Shown here: positions 22,548 to 30,501 of the stretch, piece by piece | How the letters are laid out: each line of letters begins with the position of its first letter | Position numbering within the stretch: the first letter of the stretch is position 1 | From: Azospirillum sp. B21 | GTDB lineage: Bacteria; Pseudomonadota; Alphaproteobacteria; Azospirillales; Azospirillaceae | Direction: 5' to 3' | Assembly: GCF_008364825.1 (NCBI RefSeq) | Contig: NZ_VTTO01000006.1 | Coordinates: 1-64,000, forward strand | DNA length: 64,000 nucleotides | Position numbers and translations under genes: made by a program | The notes under the pieces: generated by a model | Databases searched by the model: none | Seen by the model: only the letters and a program-made list of their open reading frames with translations | What the model was told of the DNA's origin: nothing

Positions 22548-22988
22548 GTGGGACTGATCAGCTTTCTGAAGAAGACCGCCGCCGGCCATACCGACCGCCA
22601 GAAGCAGGCGCGGTACGACCGGGCCAATGCGCGGGCCAACGACTACATGGAAGTGGCGCAATGGTATGCTGAGGAAGGCGACGGCAACCCGCGCATTCTG
22701 CAGAATTATCAGGAACTTGCGGCATTGCCCTTCCGTCAGGGACATGCGGCGACGCTGGTCGGCTACCGCAACGACATCACCCGCAAGCTCGGCCATGCCG
22801 CCCATATCGGGACTAGGCAGAATCCGTGGATCGCCGCCTTCCTGCGGCCGGATGACGGGACCGTTTACTGCGCCTATGTGCTGCTGCGCGACGACAACCA
22901 GCAGTTCGCGGTCATGAAGCCCTACTGGTTCCTGGCCGGCAACGAAACCGTGGCGGGCTTCAAGCGGCCCGTCTTCGGCATCGTCTGA
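22548..22988 (+). CDS. Hypothetical protein, first gene of an uncharacterised pair
   Basis: I do not recognise this 146-residue protein. It starts with GTG after a strong GGGGGAGGAG site. The N-terminal half is helical and basic; the C-terminal half looks like mixed beta strands (PDDGTVYCAYVLLRDDN). There is no signal peptide. It is 24 bases upstream of the next gene, so the two likely work together, for example as partner or immunity protein and effector; that role is a guess. Confidence 0.75.
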   Translation: MGLISFLKKTAAGHTDRQKQARYDRANARANDYMEVAQWYAEEGDGNPRILQNYQELAALPFRQGHAATLVGYRNDITRKLGHAAHIGTRQNPWIAAFLRPDDGTVYCAYVLLRDDNQQFAVMKPYWFLAGNETVAGFKRPVFGIV

Positions 22989-23012
22989 TCTGCCGCGCAG
23001 GAGTACACACCC

Positions 23013-23630
23013 ATGCCGAACATCGCCGATCTGGTCGCGAACCCGGAAAGCTTCCTCAAGAACAACCTGATCTGGATCCAATATCAGTCCTACCAGCCCA
23101 ATTACCGCGTCGGCGGCGTCAAGAGCTTCACGCTCAGCGACGACGGCATGACCTGCACGCGCAAGGGCACCGGCATCATTTCCCAGTTCACCACCAAGAA
23201 CGCCGATGTCTGGTCGGTGCGCTACGACCAGGGCAACCAGCCGGGAAGCTGGAAAGCCTACTGGCTACCCTATGACCAGGATTTCAAGCATCTCGTCGTG
23301 CTGGAGGACGAGGCCGACGTGATGTTCACGCCGACGATGGACGGCTGCTCCTTCGGGTTCAGCGATCATGGCGGCGGCACCTTCTCCGCCTCGCACGGTA
23401 ATCTGCAGACCACCCAGGGACGGATCGACGAGGCCGGGCTGCGCCAGGGCATGCGCATGCACGCCACCACCCTGCACAAGTCGCAATACATGAACGTGCC
23501 GGGCACCGATGCGGTGAAGGTCACGCTGGTCGGCGTGCGCAACGGCAAGAAATGGCGTTTCTTCTATCAGCAATACATCGACCAGATGGGCGCCTTCACC
23601 CTGCTGAAGGTGGCGCAGGTCAAGCGGTAG
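23013..23630 (+). CDS. Hypothetical protein with a CNF1/CheD-like Cys-His pattern
   Basis: This 205-residue protein has no signal peptide or membrane span. The middle holds TMDGCSFGFSDHGGG and SASHGN, placing Cys112 and His128 sixteen residues apart in predicted beta strands. A Gly-Cys on one strand and a His about 12-17 residues later is the arrangement of the glutamine-deamidase superfamily (CNF1, CheD, BLF1). No overall similarity can be asserted from reading alone. It follows the 146-residue gene directly, and a GGAG site precedes its ATG. Confidence 0.75.
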   Translation: MPNIADLVANPESFLKNNLIWIQYQSYQPNYRVGGVKSFTLSDDGMTCTRKGTGIISQFTTKNADVWSVRYDQGNQPGSWKAYWLPYDQDFKHLVVLEDEADVMFTPTMDGCSFGFSDHGGGTFSASHGNLQTTQGRIDEAGLRQGMRMHATTLHKSQYMNVPGTDAVKVTLVGVRNGKKWRFFYQQYIDQMGAFTLLKVAQVKR

Positions 23631-23771
23631 CGCCTCCCCGCGGGGCATCCCCCGGCTCCACCCCCATTCCCACTCAAGACAGCCCGCCGCCGCCTTGCTA
23701 CAGTCCTTGTCCCTCGGACCTGTCCCGAACGGCTTGTTCCGCAAGACAGACACAGACCAGAGACAAGGCAC

Positions 23772-26429
23772 ATGGACAAAGGCACGCCGAAGGCCATCCG
23801 GCTTCAGGACTATCGCCCGCCGGCGCATCTGATCGACACGGTCGACCTGTTCGTCGACCTGGGCGAGGATGTCACCACCGTCCGCACGGTGCTGGCGATC
23901 CGCCGCAACCCCGACCGTCCAGAGGCGGCAACGGAGCCGCTGTCGCTCGACGGGCAGAGGCTGGATTTGGTGTCGGTGGCGCTGGACGGGCGGACGCTGG
24001 GACCGGACGAGTTCACCGTCACCCCCGATCACCTGATCGTGCTGGAGGTGCCGGACAGCTACACGCTGGAAACCATCGTCCGCATCAAGCCGCAGGAGAA
24101 CACGGCGCTGGAAGGACTCTACAAGTCCTCCGGCAACTTCTGCACCCAATGCGAGGCGGAAGGCTTCCGCAAGATCACCTATTTCATCGACCGGCCGGAC
24201 GTGATGGCGCGCTACAGCACCACCATCACCGCGGACAAAGCGCGCTACCCGGTGCTGCTGTCCAACGGCAACCTCGCAGCGTCGGGAGATCTGGAGGGCG
24301 GGCGCCACTGGGCGCGTTGGGAGGATCCCTTCCCCAAGCCTTGCTACCTGTTCGCGCTGGTCGCCGGCAGCCTCGTCCATGGCGCGGACCGCTTCCGCAC
24401 CGCCTCGGGCCGTGACGTCACCCTGCGCATCTATGTGGAGCCGGGGAACGAGGACAAGATCGACCACGCCATGCGCTCGCTGATCAAGTCGATGCGTTGG
24501 GATGAAGAGGTCTATGGGCTGGAATACGACCTGGACATCTTCAACATCGTCGCGGTCGGCGACTTCAACATGGGAGCGATGGAAAACAAGTCGCTCAACG
24601 TTTTCAATACCAAATACATCCTCGCGAAGCCGGAGACCGCGACCGACACCGATTTCCTCAACATCGAGGCGGTGGTCGCGCACGAGTATTTCCACAACTG
24701 GACCGGCAACCGCGTCACCTGCCGCGACTGGTTCCAGCTGTCGCTGAAGGAAGGGCTGACGGTTTTCCGCGACCAGGAATTCTCGTCCGACATGCATTCC
24801 CGCGCGGTGAAGCGCATCGCCGACGTCCAGGGGCTGCGCACCGTGCAGTTCCAGGAGGATGCCGGCGCCATGGCCCATCCGGTGCGCCCGGACAGCTATG
24901 TCGAGATCAACAACTTCTACACCCCCACGGTCTACAACAAGGGTGCGGAAGTCATCCGCATGATCCACACCCTGCTGGGGCCGGAGAAATACCGCAAGGG
25001 CACCGATCTCTACTTCAAGCGTCATGACGGGCAGGCGGTGACCTGCGACGATTTCGTGGCGGCCATGGCCGATGCCAGCGGCGTCGACCTGACCCAGTTC
25101 CAGCTGTGGTACCGGCAGGCCGGCACGCCGGAACTGGACATCGCCGGCAGCCATGATGCGGCGGCCAAGACCTTCACCCTGACGGTCAAGCAGACGGTCC
25201 CGCCGACGCCGGGCCAGCCGACCAAGCAGCCGATGCACATCCCGCTGGTGGTCGGGCTGCTCGGTCCCGACGGACAGGACCTGCCGCTGCGTCTTGATGG
25301 CGAGGAGGAGGCCGCCGGCACCAGCCGCATCCTGCACGTCACGGCGGAAAGCCAGAGCTTCACCTTCCGCGACATCCCGGCCCGGCCGGTGCCGTCGCTG
25401 CTGCGCGGCTTCTCCGCCCCGGTGAAGCTGAAGACCGACCTGACGGATGACGATCTGACTTTCCTGATGGCGCATGACAGCGACGCCTTCAACCGGTGGG
25501 AAGCCGGGCAGATCCTGGGCACCCGCATCCTGCTGAACCTCGTCGCCGACCGGCAGGCCGGGCGCGATCCGGTGCTGCCGGAGGGCTATGCCGACGCCTT
25601 CGCCCGGATCCTGGCCGATGCCGACCGCGACCCGGCCTTCGCCGCGCAGGCGCTGGTTCTGCCGACCGAGGCCTATCTCGGCACCCAGATGACGGTGGTC
25701 GATCCCGACGCCATCCACACGGTGCGGGAGTTCGCGCGCAAGACGCTGGCCGGCCGCCTGCGGGCGCAGTTCCTCGACCTCTACCGCCGCAACAGCAGCC
25801 AGGAGCCCTTCTCCGTCGATGCCGACGCCATCGGCAAGCGGGCGCTGAAGAACCTCTGCCTCGCCTATCTGATGGCGCTTGAGGACGCGGAGGCGCTGGA
25901 ATTGTGCCTGACCCAGTACCGCACCGCCAAGGGCATGACTGACGAGATCGCAGCACTGCAGTTCCTGTCCAACGCCACCTCGCCGGAAGGCGACAAGGCG
26001 CTGGCGGACTTCTACGAGCGCTGGAAGGGTGAGGCTCTGGTGGTCGACAAGTGGTTCAGCGTGCAGGCGATGTCGCACCGCGCCGACACGCTTGACCGGG
26101 TGACGGCCCTGCTTGGCCACCCCGCCTTCGAGATCCGGAACCCCAACAAGGTCTATGCGCTGATCGGCGGTTTCGCCAACGGCAACCCGGTGCGCTTCCA
26201 CGACCGGAGTGGAGCCGGATACCGCTTCCTCGCCGATCAGGTGCTTCGCCTCGACCCGATGAATCCGCAGGTTGCGGCCCGTCTGATGGGCCCCTTCTCT
26301 CGCCTGCGGCGCTATGACGCGGCCCGTCAGGCCGTGATGAAGGCCGAATTGGAGCGGATCGTCGCCACTGCGGGCCTCTCGCCGGATGTCTATGAGGTGG
26401 CGAGCAAGAGTTTGGCCGCTGCCGGCTGA
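23772..26429 (+). CDS. pepN: Aminopeptidase N (M1 family)
   Basis: PepN is a broad-specificity cytoplasmic zinc aminopeptidase of late protein turnover. The exopeptidase motif GAMEN and the zinc motif HEYFH (His304, Glu305, His308) with the third ligand Glu327 are all present. The 885-residue length matches gamma/alphaproteobacterial PepN, including the C-terminal helical domain. A shared terminator follows. Confidence 0.97.
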   Translation: MDKGTPKAIRLQDYRPPAHLIDTVDLFVDLGEDVTTVRTVLAIRRNPDRPEAATEPLSLDGQRLDLVSVALDGRTLGPDEFTVTPDHLIVLEVPDSYTLETIVRIKPQENTALEGLYKSSGNFCTQCEAEGFRKITYFIDRPDVMARYSTTITADKARYPVLLSNGNLAASGDLEGGRHWARWEDPFPKPCYLFALVAGSLVHGADRFRTASGRDVTLRIYVEPGNEDKIDHAMRSLIKSMRWDEEVYGLEYDLDIFNIVAVGDFNMGAMENKSLNVFNTKYILAKPETATDTDFLNIEAVVAHEYFHNWTGNRVTCRDWFQLSLKEGLTVFRDQEFSSDMHSRAVKRIADVQGLRTVQFQEDAGAMAHPVRPDSYVEINNFYTPTVYNKGAEVIRMIHTLLGPEKYRKGTDLYFKRHDGQAVTCDDFVAAMADASGVDLTQFQLWYRQAGTPELDIAGSHDAAAKTFTLTVKQTVPPTPGQPTKQPMHIPLVVGLLGPDGQDLPLRLDGEEEAAGTSRILHVTAESQSFTFRDIPARPVPSLLRGFSAPVKLKTDLTDDDLTFLMAHDSDAFNRWEAGQILGTRILLNLVADRQAGRDPVLPEGYADAFARILADADRDPAFAAQALVLPTEAYLGTQMTVVDPDAIHTVREFARKTLAGRLRAQFLDLYRRNSSQEPFSVDADAIGKRALKNLCLAYLMALEDAEALELCLTQYRTAKGMTDEIAALQFLSNATSPEGDKALADFYERWKGEALVVDKWFSVQAMSHRADTLDRVTALLGHPAFEIRNPNKVYALIGGFANGNPVRFHDRSGAGYRFLADQVLRLDPMNPQVAARLMGPFSRLRRYDAARQAVMKAELERIVATAGLSPDVYEVASKSLAAAG

Positions 26430-26462
26430 GACTCGGCACCAAAGGACCGGACGCATATACAC

Positions 26463-26493
26463 AAAGGGCCGGAGGCATAGCCTCCGGCCCTTT
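26463..26493. terminator. Bidirectional terminator between pepN and cytochrome c
   Basis: A perfect 14-bp stem, AAAGGGCCGGAGGC / GCCTCCGGCCCTTT with a three-base loop, lies between the convergent pepN and cytochrome c genes. The A/T ends let it act on both strands. Confidence 0.85.
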
Positions 26494-26534
26494 CGCCGTC
26501 CGTGGTCCCCGGCCGGGCCGGGGCTCGCGCGGTC

Positions 26535-26915
26535 TTACTTCTGCTCGGCCAGGAAGGCGATCAAGTCGGCGCGCTTGGCGTCATCCTTCAGGCCGGCGAA
26601 GGCCATGGTGCCGCCCGGGACGATTTCCTTCGGGGCCTTGATGTAGGCATCCAGGTTCTCAGCGGTCCAGGTCAGGCCGCCGGCGGCCTTTTCCTTCATC
26701 GGGCCCGAATACTTGAAGCCATCGACCGAAGCGGCCGGGCGGCCGACGACGCCATGCAGCGACGGACCGACCTTGTTCTTGCCCTGCTCGGTGGTGTGGC
26801 AGGCCATGCAAACCTTGAAGACATCCTTGCCGGCGGCGGCATCGGCGGCCTGCGCGGCACCGGCACCCGTCACGATCGCGGCCAGGGTGGCTACGCCCAT
26901 CAACAGCTTCTTCAT
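26535..26915 (-). CDS. Periplasmic class I cytochrome c
   Basis: This 126-residue electron carrier has a signal peptide (about residues 1-23, cleaved after AQA) and one haem site CMACH (Cys36, Cys39, His40). The axial methionine lies in the GGTMAFAG segment, and GPSLHGVVGR follows the haem as in the cytochrome c2/c552 group. Upstream, TTGACG (26996-27001) and TATGCT (26975-26980) read as a possible -35/-10 pair on the minus strand with a short 15-base spacer. It could donate electrons to a caa3- or aa3-type oxidase. Confidence 0.93.
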   Translation of the reverse strand: MKKLLMGVATLAAIVTGAGAAQAADAAAGKDVFKVCMACHTTEQGKNKVGPSLHGVVGRPAASVDGFKYSGPMKEKAAGGLTWTAENLDAYIKAPKEIVPGGTMAFAGLKDDAKRADLIAFLAEQK

Positions 26916-27044
26916 ACTTCGGCTTCCCTTCCGATGGATCGACCGGCCGACGGCGCCGACCGGAATCGCGCGGCAGCATACACAATCCAGGGGTACGTCA
27001 AACCCCTTTGATATGGCCGTACGACCAATGAACAATCTGTCACA

Positions 27045-27851
27045 CTAGTGAATCAAAGCAAGCGACGCGAGCAGCGCCACAACCAAAAGCAGTGCAGCCC
27101 ACGGAACGTAGAAACCGCTGCTTCCACCGCCGATCGCACTCCCCATCCGGCTGGCCAGCCCACTGCCCAACCCACCGCCGAGCCCGGCCGGCAGAGGCAG
27201 CGGGATCTCCGGCGGCGGCTCCGCCATGCGGGTCGCGGGCTTCGACGTGGAGGTCGCGGCCGTTGTCGTGGTATCGGTGTAGACAGCCGGCCGGACGGCC
27301 GGTTTGGCGCCAGCAGGTTCGGCTGCGACCGTGGGCGTCACCGCCGGAGCCGCTTCGGCACCGGAGCCGCCCGCATCCACTGCCACCTGATCGGGAGCCG
27401 CCTCGGCCGGCGCTGGTCCGACGATCCGGGTGAAGCGGGCGAAGAACTCCTCCGCCATCTTGCGGGCGGTGGCGTCGACCAGACGCGATCCGATCTGCGC
27501 CAGCTTGCCGCCGACCTGCGCCTTGGCGGTGTAGGTCAGCAGGGTGGCCCCGCCGTCGTCGGACAGCGCCACGGTGGCGCCGCCCTTGCCGAAACCGGCG
27601 GCTCCGCCCGATCCCTCGCCGGTGATGGTGTAGCCGTTGGGCGGGTCGAGGTCCGACAGCGTGACCTTGCCGGCGAATTTGGCGCTGACCGGGCCGACCT
27701 TGGCAACGACCTTGGCCGTCATCTCGGTGTCGGACTGCCGGACCACCTCCTCGCAGCCGGGGATGCACTGGCGCAGGATGTCCGGATCGTTCAGCGCCGC
27801 CCACACCGCCTCGCGGCTGGCCTCGATCCGGTGGCTTCCGCTCATATCCAT
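27045..27851 (-). CDS. CoxG-like SRPBCC-family protein with C-terminal membrane anchor
   Basis: The first 150 residues form an SRPBCC domain of the CO dehydrogenase subunit G type (ALNDPDILRQCIPGCEEV, KVTLSDLDPPNGYTITGEG). A Pro/Ala/Thr-rich linker follows, then a C-terminal hydrophobic helix (about residues 246-266) that probably anchors it to the membrane. CoxG homologues often act in maturation or membrane attachment of molybdenum hydroxylases, but no such enzyme is in this window. I chose ATG 27851 (268 residues) behind GGAGG; ATG 27845 and TTG 27869 are alternatives. Confidence 0.85.
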   Translation of the reverse strand: MDMSGSHRIEASREAVWAALNDPDILRQCIPGCEEVVRQSDTEMTAKVVAKVGPVSAKFAGKVTLSDLDPPNGYTITGEGSGGAAGFGKGGATVALSDDGGATLLTYTAKAQVGGKLAQIGSRLVDATARKMAEEFFARFTRIVGPAPAEAAPDQVAVDAGGSGAEAAPAVTPTVAAEPAGAKPAVRPAVYTDTTTTAATSTSKPATRMAEPPPEIPLPLPAGLGGGLGSGLASRMGSAIGGGSSGFYVPWAALLLVVALLASLALIH

Positions 27852-28005
27852 GGTTCGTGGTTCCTCCAACCCTATGCCAACCCTGATGCGGCCCTTTGCG
27901 GCCGTCGGTCCCCCGCCATGGCCGGAATTTCCGGGGCCGGGGTTCTTGTCGAGAATACGGGATCGGCCGGTGCCGCGACAGCCCCGACCGCCTCGTCTCT
28001 AAGTC

Positions 28006-28473
28006 TTATGGGCGCGAAGCCCCGGCGGCCATGCAGTTGCTGACGATCGGCGTGCAGGCCGACAGCGAGGCACCCGCGGGGTAGCTGACCTGCTCCACCG
28101 TGCCGCGCGGGCCGACCACCACCGTCGCCTCGCATCCGGATGTGGAGCCGCCGCCGACCGGCACCCCGAAGCCAAGGCCGAGCCCCACGCCGCCGCTTCC
28201 GCCGAAGCTGCCGGCGCCGATGCCGATGCTGCTGCCGGGGCTGTAGGCGGCCGTCGGGCGCGCCACGTAGGTGTAGTATTCCCGGCCCGACGCCATCGCC
28301 TGACGGTCCGGCACGCCGGCGCAGGCCAGCAGGTCGGCCTTCGGCATGCCGATCATCGCGGTCTGGGCGCGCCGCGCCACTTCGGGATCGGGGCCGGTGG
28401 CGCAACCGGCAAGGATGGCGGCCGTGCCGCCGAGAAGGATCACCGCAGCGCGCATGCTCCGTACGCGGCCCAT
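28006..28473 (-). CDS. Glycine-rich lipoprotein with SmpA/OmlA-like N-terminal segment
   Basis: This 155-residue lipoprotein has the lipobox LAGC. The following IGMPKADLLACAGVPDRQ segment resembles the start of the SmpA/OmlA fold found in several outer-membrane lipoproteins. The centre is very glycine-rich (GSFGGSGGVGLGLGFGVPVG) and the C terminus carries several cysteines that could form disulfides. I chose ATG 28473 because GGAGG lies seven bases upstream. Function is unknown. Confidence 0.78.
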   Translation of the reverse strand: MGRVRSMRAAVILLGGTAAILAGCATGPDPEVARRAQTAMIGMPKADLLACAGVPDRQAMASGREYYTYVARPTAAYSPGSSIGIGAGSFGGSGGVGLGLGFGVPVGGGSTSGCEATVVVGPRGTVEQVSYPAGASLSACTPIVSNCMAAGASRP

Positions 28474-28671
28474 GTCTCGTCCTCCACCAGGATATCGTGT
28501 CATTTCCGGGTTCATCTCAACCGGTTGATATGATGCTGAAACCCCGCCGCAGCCCGTCCGTTCCCCGAAGGAGCGGACGCCCCCCGCGTGACGGGCGACA
28601 TGACGGGCGGGCGGAGATTTGCTAGGAGTTCCGCCACCCGCCCATCCCAGCACATCAGGATCGCCGACGCC

Positions 28672-29193
28672 ATGGCCGAGCTTACGCCTACCTCCTCCTC
28701 TCCCGTCACCGTCCATCTGGCGCTGGGCGGCAACATGGGCGACCGCGCCGCCAATCTGGCCGAGGCGATCCGTCGGCTGGGCGAGGCGGTGGAGATCGAC
28801 GCGCAGTCGGCGCTCTACGAGACGGCGCCGATGTACGTGACGGACCAGCCGGCCTTCCTCAACATGGCGGTGCGCGGCACCACGCAGTTGGACCCTCGGG
28901 CGCTGCTGCGTTTCCTCAAGGACATCGAATCGACGCTGGGCCGCGATCAGGGCGGGCTTCGCTTCGGCCCGCGTCCCATCGACATCGACATCCTGCTCTA
29001 TGCCGACCGGGTGCTGGCGGAACCGGACCTGGAAATCCCCCACCCCCGCATGGCGGAGCGCGCCTTCGTCCTCTGCCCGCTGGCGGACATCGCCGCCGAT
29101 GTCCAGCATCCGGTGCTGAACCGCCGCATCGATGCGCTGCGCGACGTGGTGCCGGGGCGGGAGACCGTGCTGCGGATCGCCGAAGGGCTCTGA
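28672..29193 (+). CDS. folK: HPPK, 2-amino-4-hydroxy-6-hydroxymethyldihydropteridine pyrophosphokinase
   Basis: FolK transfers pyrophosphate from ATP to 6-hydroxymethyl-dihydropterin in folate synthesis. The 173-residue protein contains LALGGNMGDR near the start, the RDQGGLRFGPRPIDIDIL signature with the metal-binding aspartates, and the HPRMAERAFVLCPLADIA segment. I chose ATG 28672, which gives the usual length. A degenerate FolB-like gene follows about 120 bases downstream. Confidence 0.95.
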   Translation: MAELTPTSSSPVTVHLALGGNMGDRAANLAEAIRRLGEAVEIDAQSALYETAPMYVTDQPAFLNMAVRGTTQLDPRALLRFLKDIESTLGRDQGGLRFGPRPIDIDILLYADRVLAEPDLEIPHPRMAERAFVLCPLADIAADVQHPVLNRRIDALRDVVPGRETVLRIAEGL

Positions 29194-29311
29194 TCCTGGG
29201 GAAACCTGCCCCTCCGCCGCCGACCGAGTGCGGTGGCAAGCGGCGGCGGCACCGCTTATAGTGCCGGCCTGAATGCAATGCCGGTGGCGGGCCGCCGGCC
29301 GGGAGAGTGTG

Positions 29312-29719
29312 TTGTCGGACGATAGCGCAAAACGGGCCGTCATGGTCCAGCCGGGCGGCGCGCCGCTCACCTACACCATCCTGGTGCGCGGCTTCGCGGC
29401 GCCGGTCGCCATCGCCGGCCGCACCGACCGGCCGCTGGTGTCCTTCGATCTGACGCTGACCGTCACCCATCCCGGCCCCGGCTTTCCCGACGACATTGCC
29501 GCCGTGATGTCTTACGAAGACATCGTCGAAGACTTGCGCCGTCTTTGTGCCGAATCCGATGTACCCGGTCCGGACTATCTTGCCGACCGCGCCGCGGAGC
29601 TGTGCCTGTTCCATGCGAAAGTCCGCCGGGTCCAGGCGGACGTTACGATTCCCGCACCCGACTCCGCCAGCCCCTCCGCCGGGGCAAGCCTGACGCGGGC
29701 CCGTCCGGGACAGGGGTGA
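29312..29719 (+). CDS. FolB-like protein (dihydroneopterin aldolase fold) lacking catalytic residues
   Basis: The strand-helix pattern (TYTILVRGF, LVSFDLTLTV, VMSYEDIVEDLRRL, DYLADRAAELCLF, VRRVQADVTI) follows dihydroneopterin aldolase/epimerase. The substrate-binding Glu near the N terminus, the Glu of the VER segment (Asp here) and the catalytic Lys of the KP motif (Ile-Pro here) do not appear. It may be a non-catalytic or altered-specificity FolB paralogue next to folK. The start is uncertain: TTG 29312 lies six bases after GGAG; ATG 29342 would remove ten residues. Confidence 0.7.
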   Translation: MSDDSAKRAVMVQPGGAPLTYTILVRGFAAPVAIAGRTDRPLVSFDLTLTVTHPGPGFPDDIAAVMSYEDIVEDLRRLCAESDVPGPDYLADRAAELCLFHAKVRRVQADVTIPAPDSASPSAGASLTRARPGQG

Positions 29720-30028
29720 ACAGTAACGCCGATGGTCCGCCGACCGGTGGCAGCGCGAACCACTACTGAATCACGGAAAGATATAGCGCTTATTGACAAA
29801 AGGACGGGTGACAATACCACTGCGGCTGCGGTATGGTCGCCATATTGTATTTTCAACGCACAATCCGGATCAAAGGGGCTATATCCCCGGCGGCAATCCG
29901 GATGCCGAAAGCCGAGACGAGCGCGCAGCAGGGATTAGGCCAATCGCCATTGCCGGCTTCGACCGTCCGCCGATCCCCCTTCCGGGACGGCCACGGTTTA
30001 CGGAAGCCGGACCAAAAGGGAGGGACGC
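29720..30028 (+). promoter_or_regulatory. AT-richer intergenic region with possible promoter
   Basis: This stretch of about 309 bases has no convincing gene. It is clearly less GC-rich than its surroundings between about 29770 and 29880. A perfect -35 hexamer TTGACA lies at 29793-29798; the best -10 candidates (TACCAC at 29815, or TATTGT further on) are weak. It probably holds the promoter of the small downstream gene. Confidence 0.35.
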
Positions 30029-30187
30029 ATGGACCGGAACACGACGCCGACCCTTTCCGAATTGCTCGCCGATCCGATCGTGATCGCCGTCATGGCGCGC
30101 GATGGGATCAGCCCCGACAGCATCCAGCAGCTGTTCGAACGCCTTCGCCGGAGCCGACGAGTACAGGAGCAGCGGCTCGCCGCCTGA
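30029..30187 (+). CDS. Small conserved-type protein, 52 residues
   Basis: This short frame starts with ATG behind an excellent site (GGGAGGG, ending five bases upstream). The product reads as an amphipathic helical protein: LSELLADPIVIAVMARDGIS, then DSIQQLFERLRRSRRVQEQR. Its hydrophobic-acidic first half and basic tail resemble the many short alphaproteobacterial proteins of the 'LLxDPLVxxVMxxDGV' kind. The function is unknown. Codon bias agrees with real coding. Confidence 0.65.
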   Translation: MDRNTTPTLSELLADPIVIAVMARDGISPDSIQQLFERLRRSRRVQEQRLAA

Positions 30188-30501
30188 CTGCCTCTTCCTG
30201 ACTCAGCCGCCTGACGATCGTGCAGGCGAAGGGCAGGTAGGCGCAGGGCAAGCAGGCGAAGAGCAAGGCGGCCTTCCCGCCCGTCGCCCCCGTCGGATGG
30301 AACCGGTCACTGGCCGCCCGGCCAGAACATGTCGGCTGGATCCCTTTCCAAAAATCTCGGCCATCCGACAGGTCCTTCCCTAGCAGGGATCACCCGAAAC
30401 GCAGGGCACCGCCGAACCGGCTTGAAAGTCCGGAACGGCGGTGCTCTGCGCTTGTGCGTTTTGGATGGAAGGGGGAGAGGATCGGATCGCCCCCTCAGCC
30501 C
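30188..30501. other. Intergenic region with a large hairpin
   Basis: About 314 bases between the small gene and the convergent RND permease gene hold no recognisable gene. The one clear structure is a long hairpin at 30400-30450, listed separately. Confidence 0.5.
30400..30450. terminator. Long hairpin, probable terminator
   Basis: CGCAGGGCACCGCCG pairs with CGGCGGTGCTCTGCG (one G-T pair), and the 21-base interior can form an extra CCGG/CCGG stem. It separates convergent genes. Only a weak T-run (GTGCGTTTT) follows on the plus strand. Confidence 0.5.

Noticed and set aside
27852-27869. TTG start for the CoxG-like gene
   Set aside because: It overlaps the GGAGG sequence that serves as ribosome binding site for ATG 27851.
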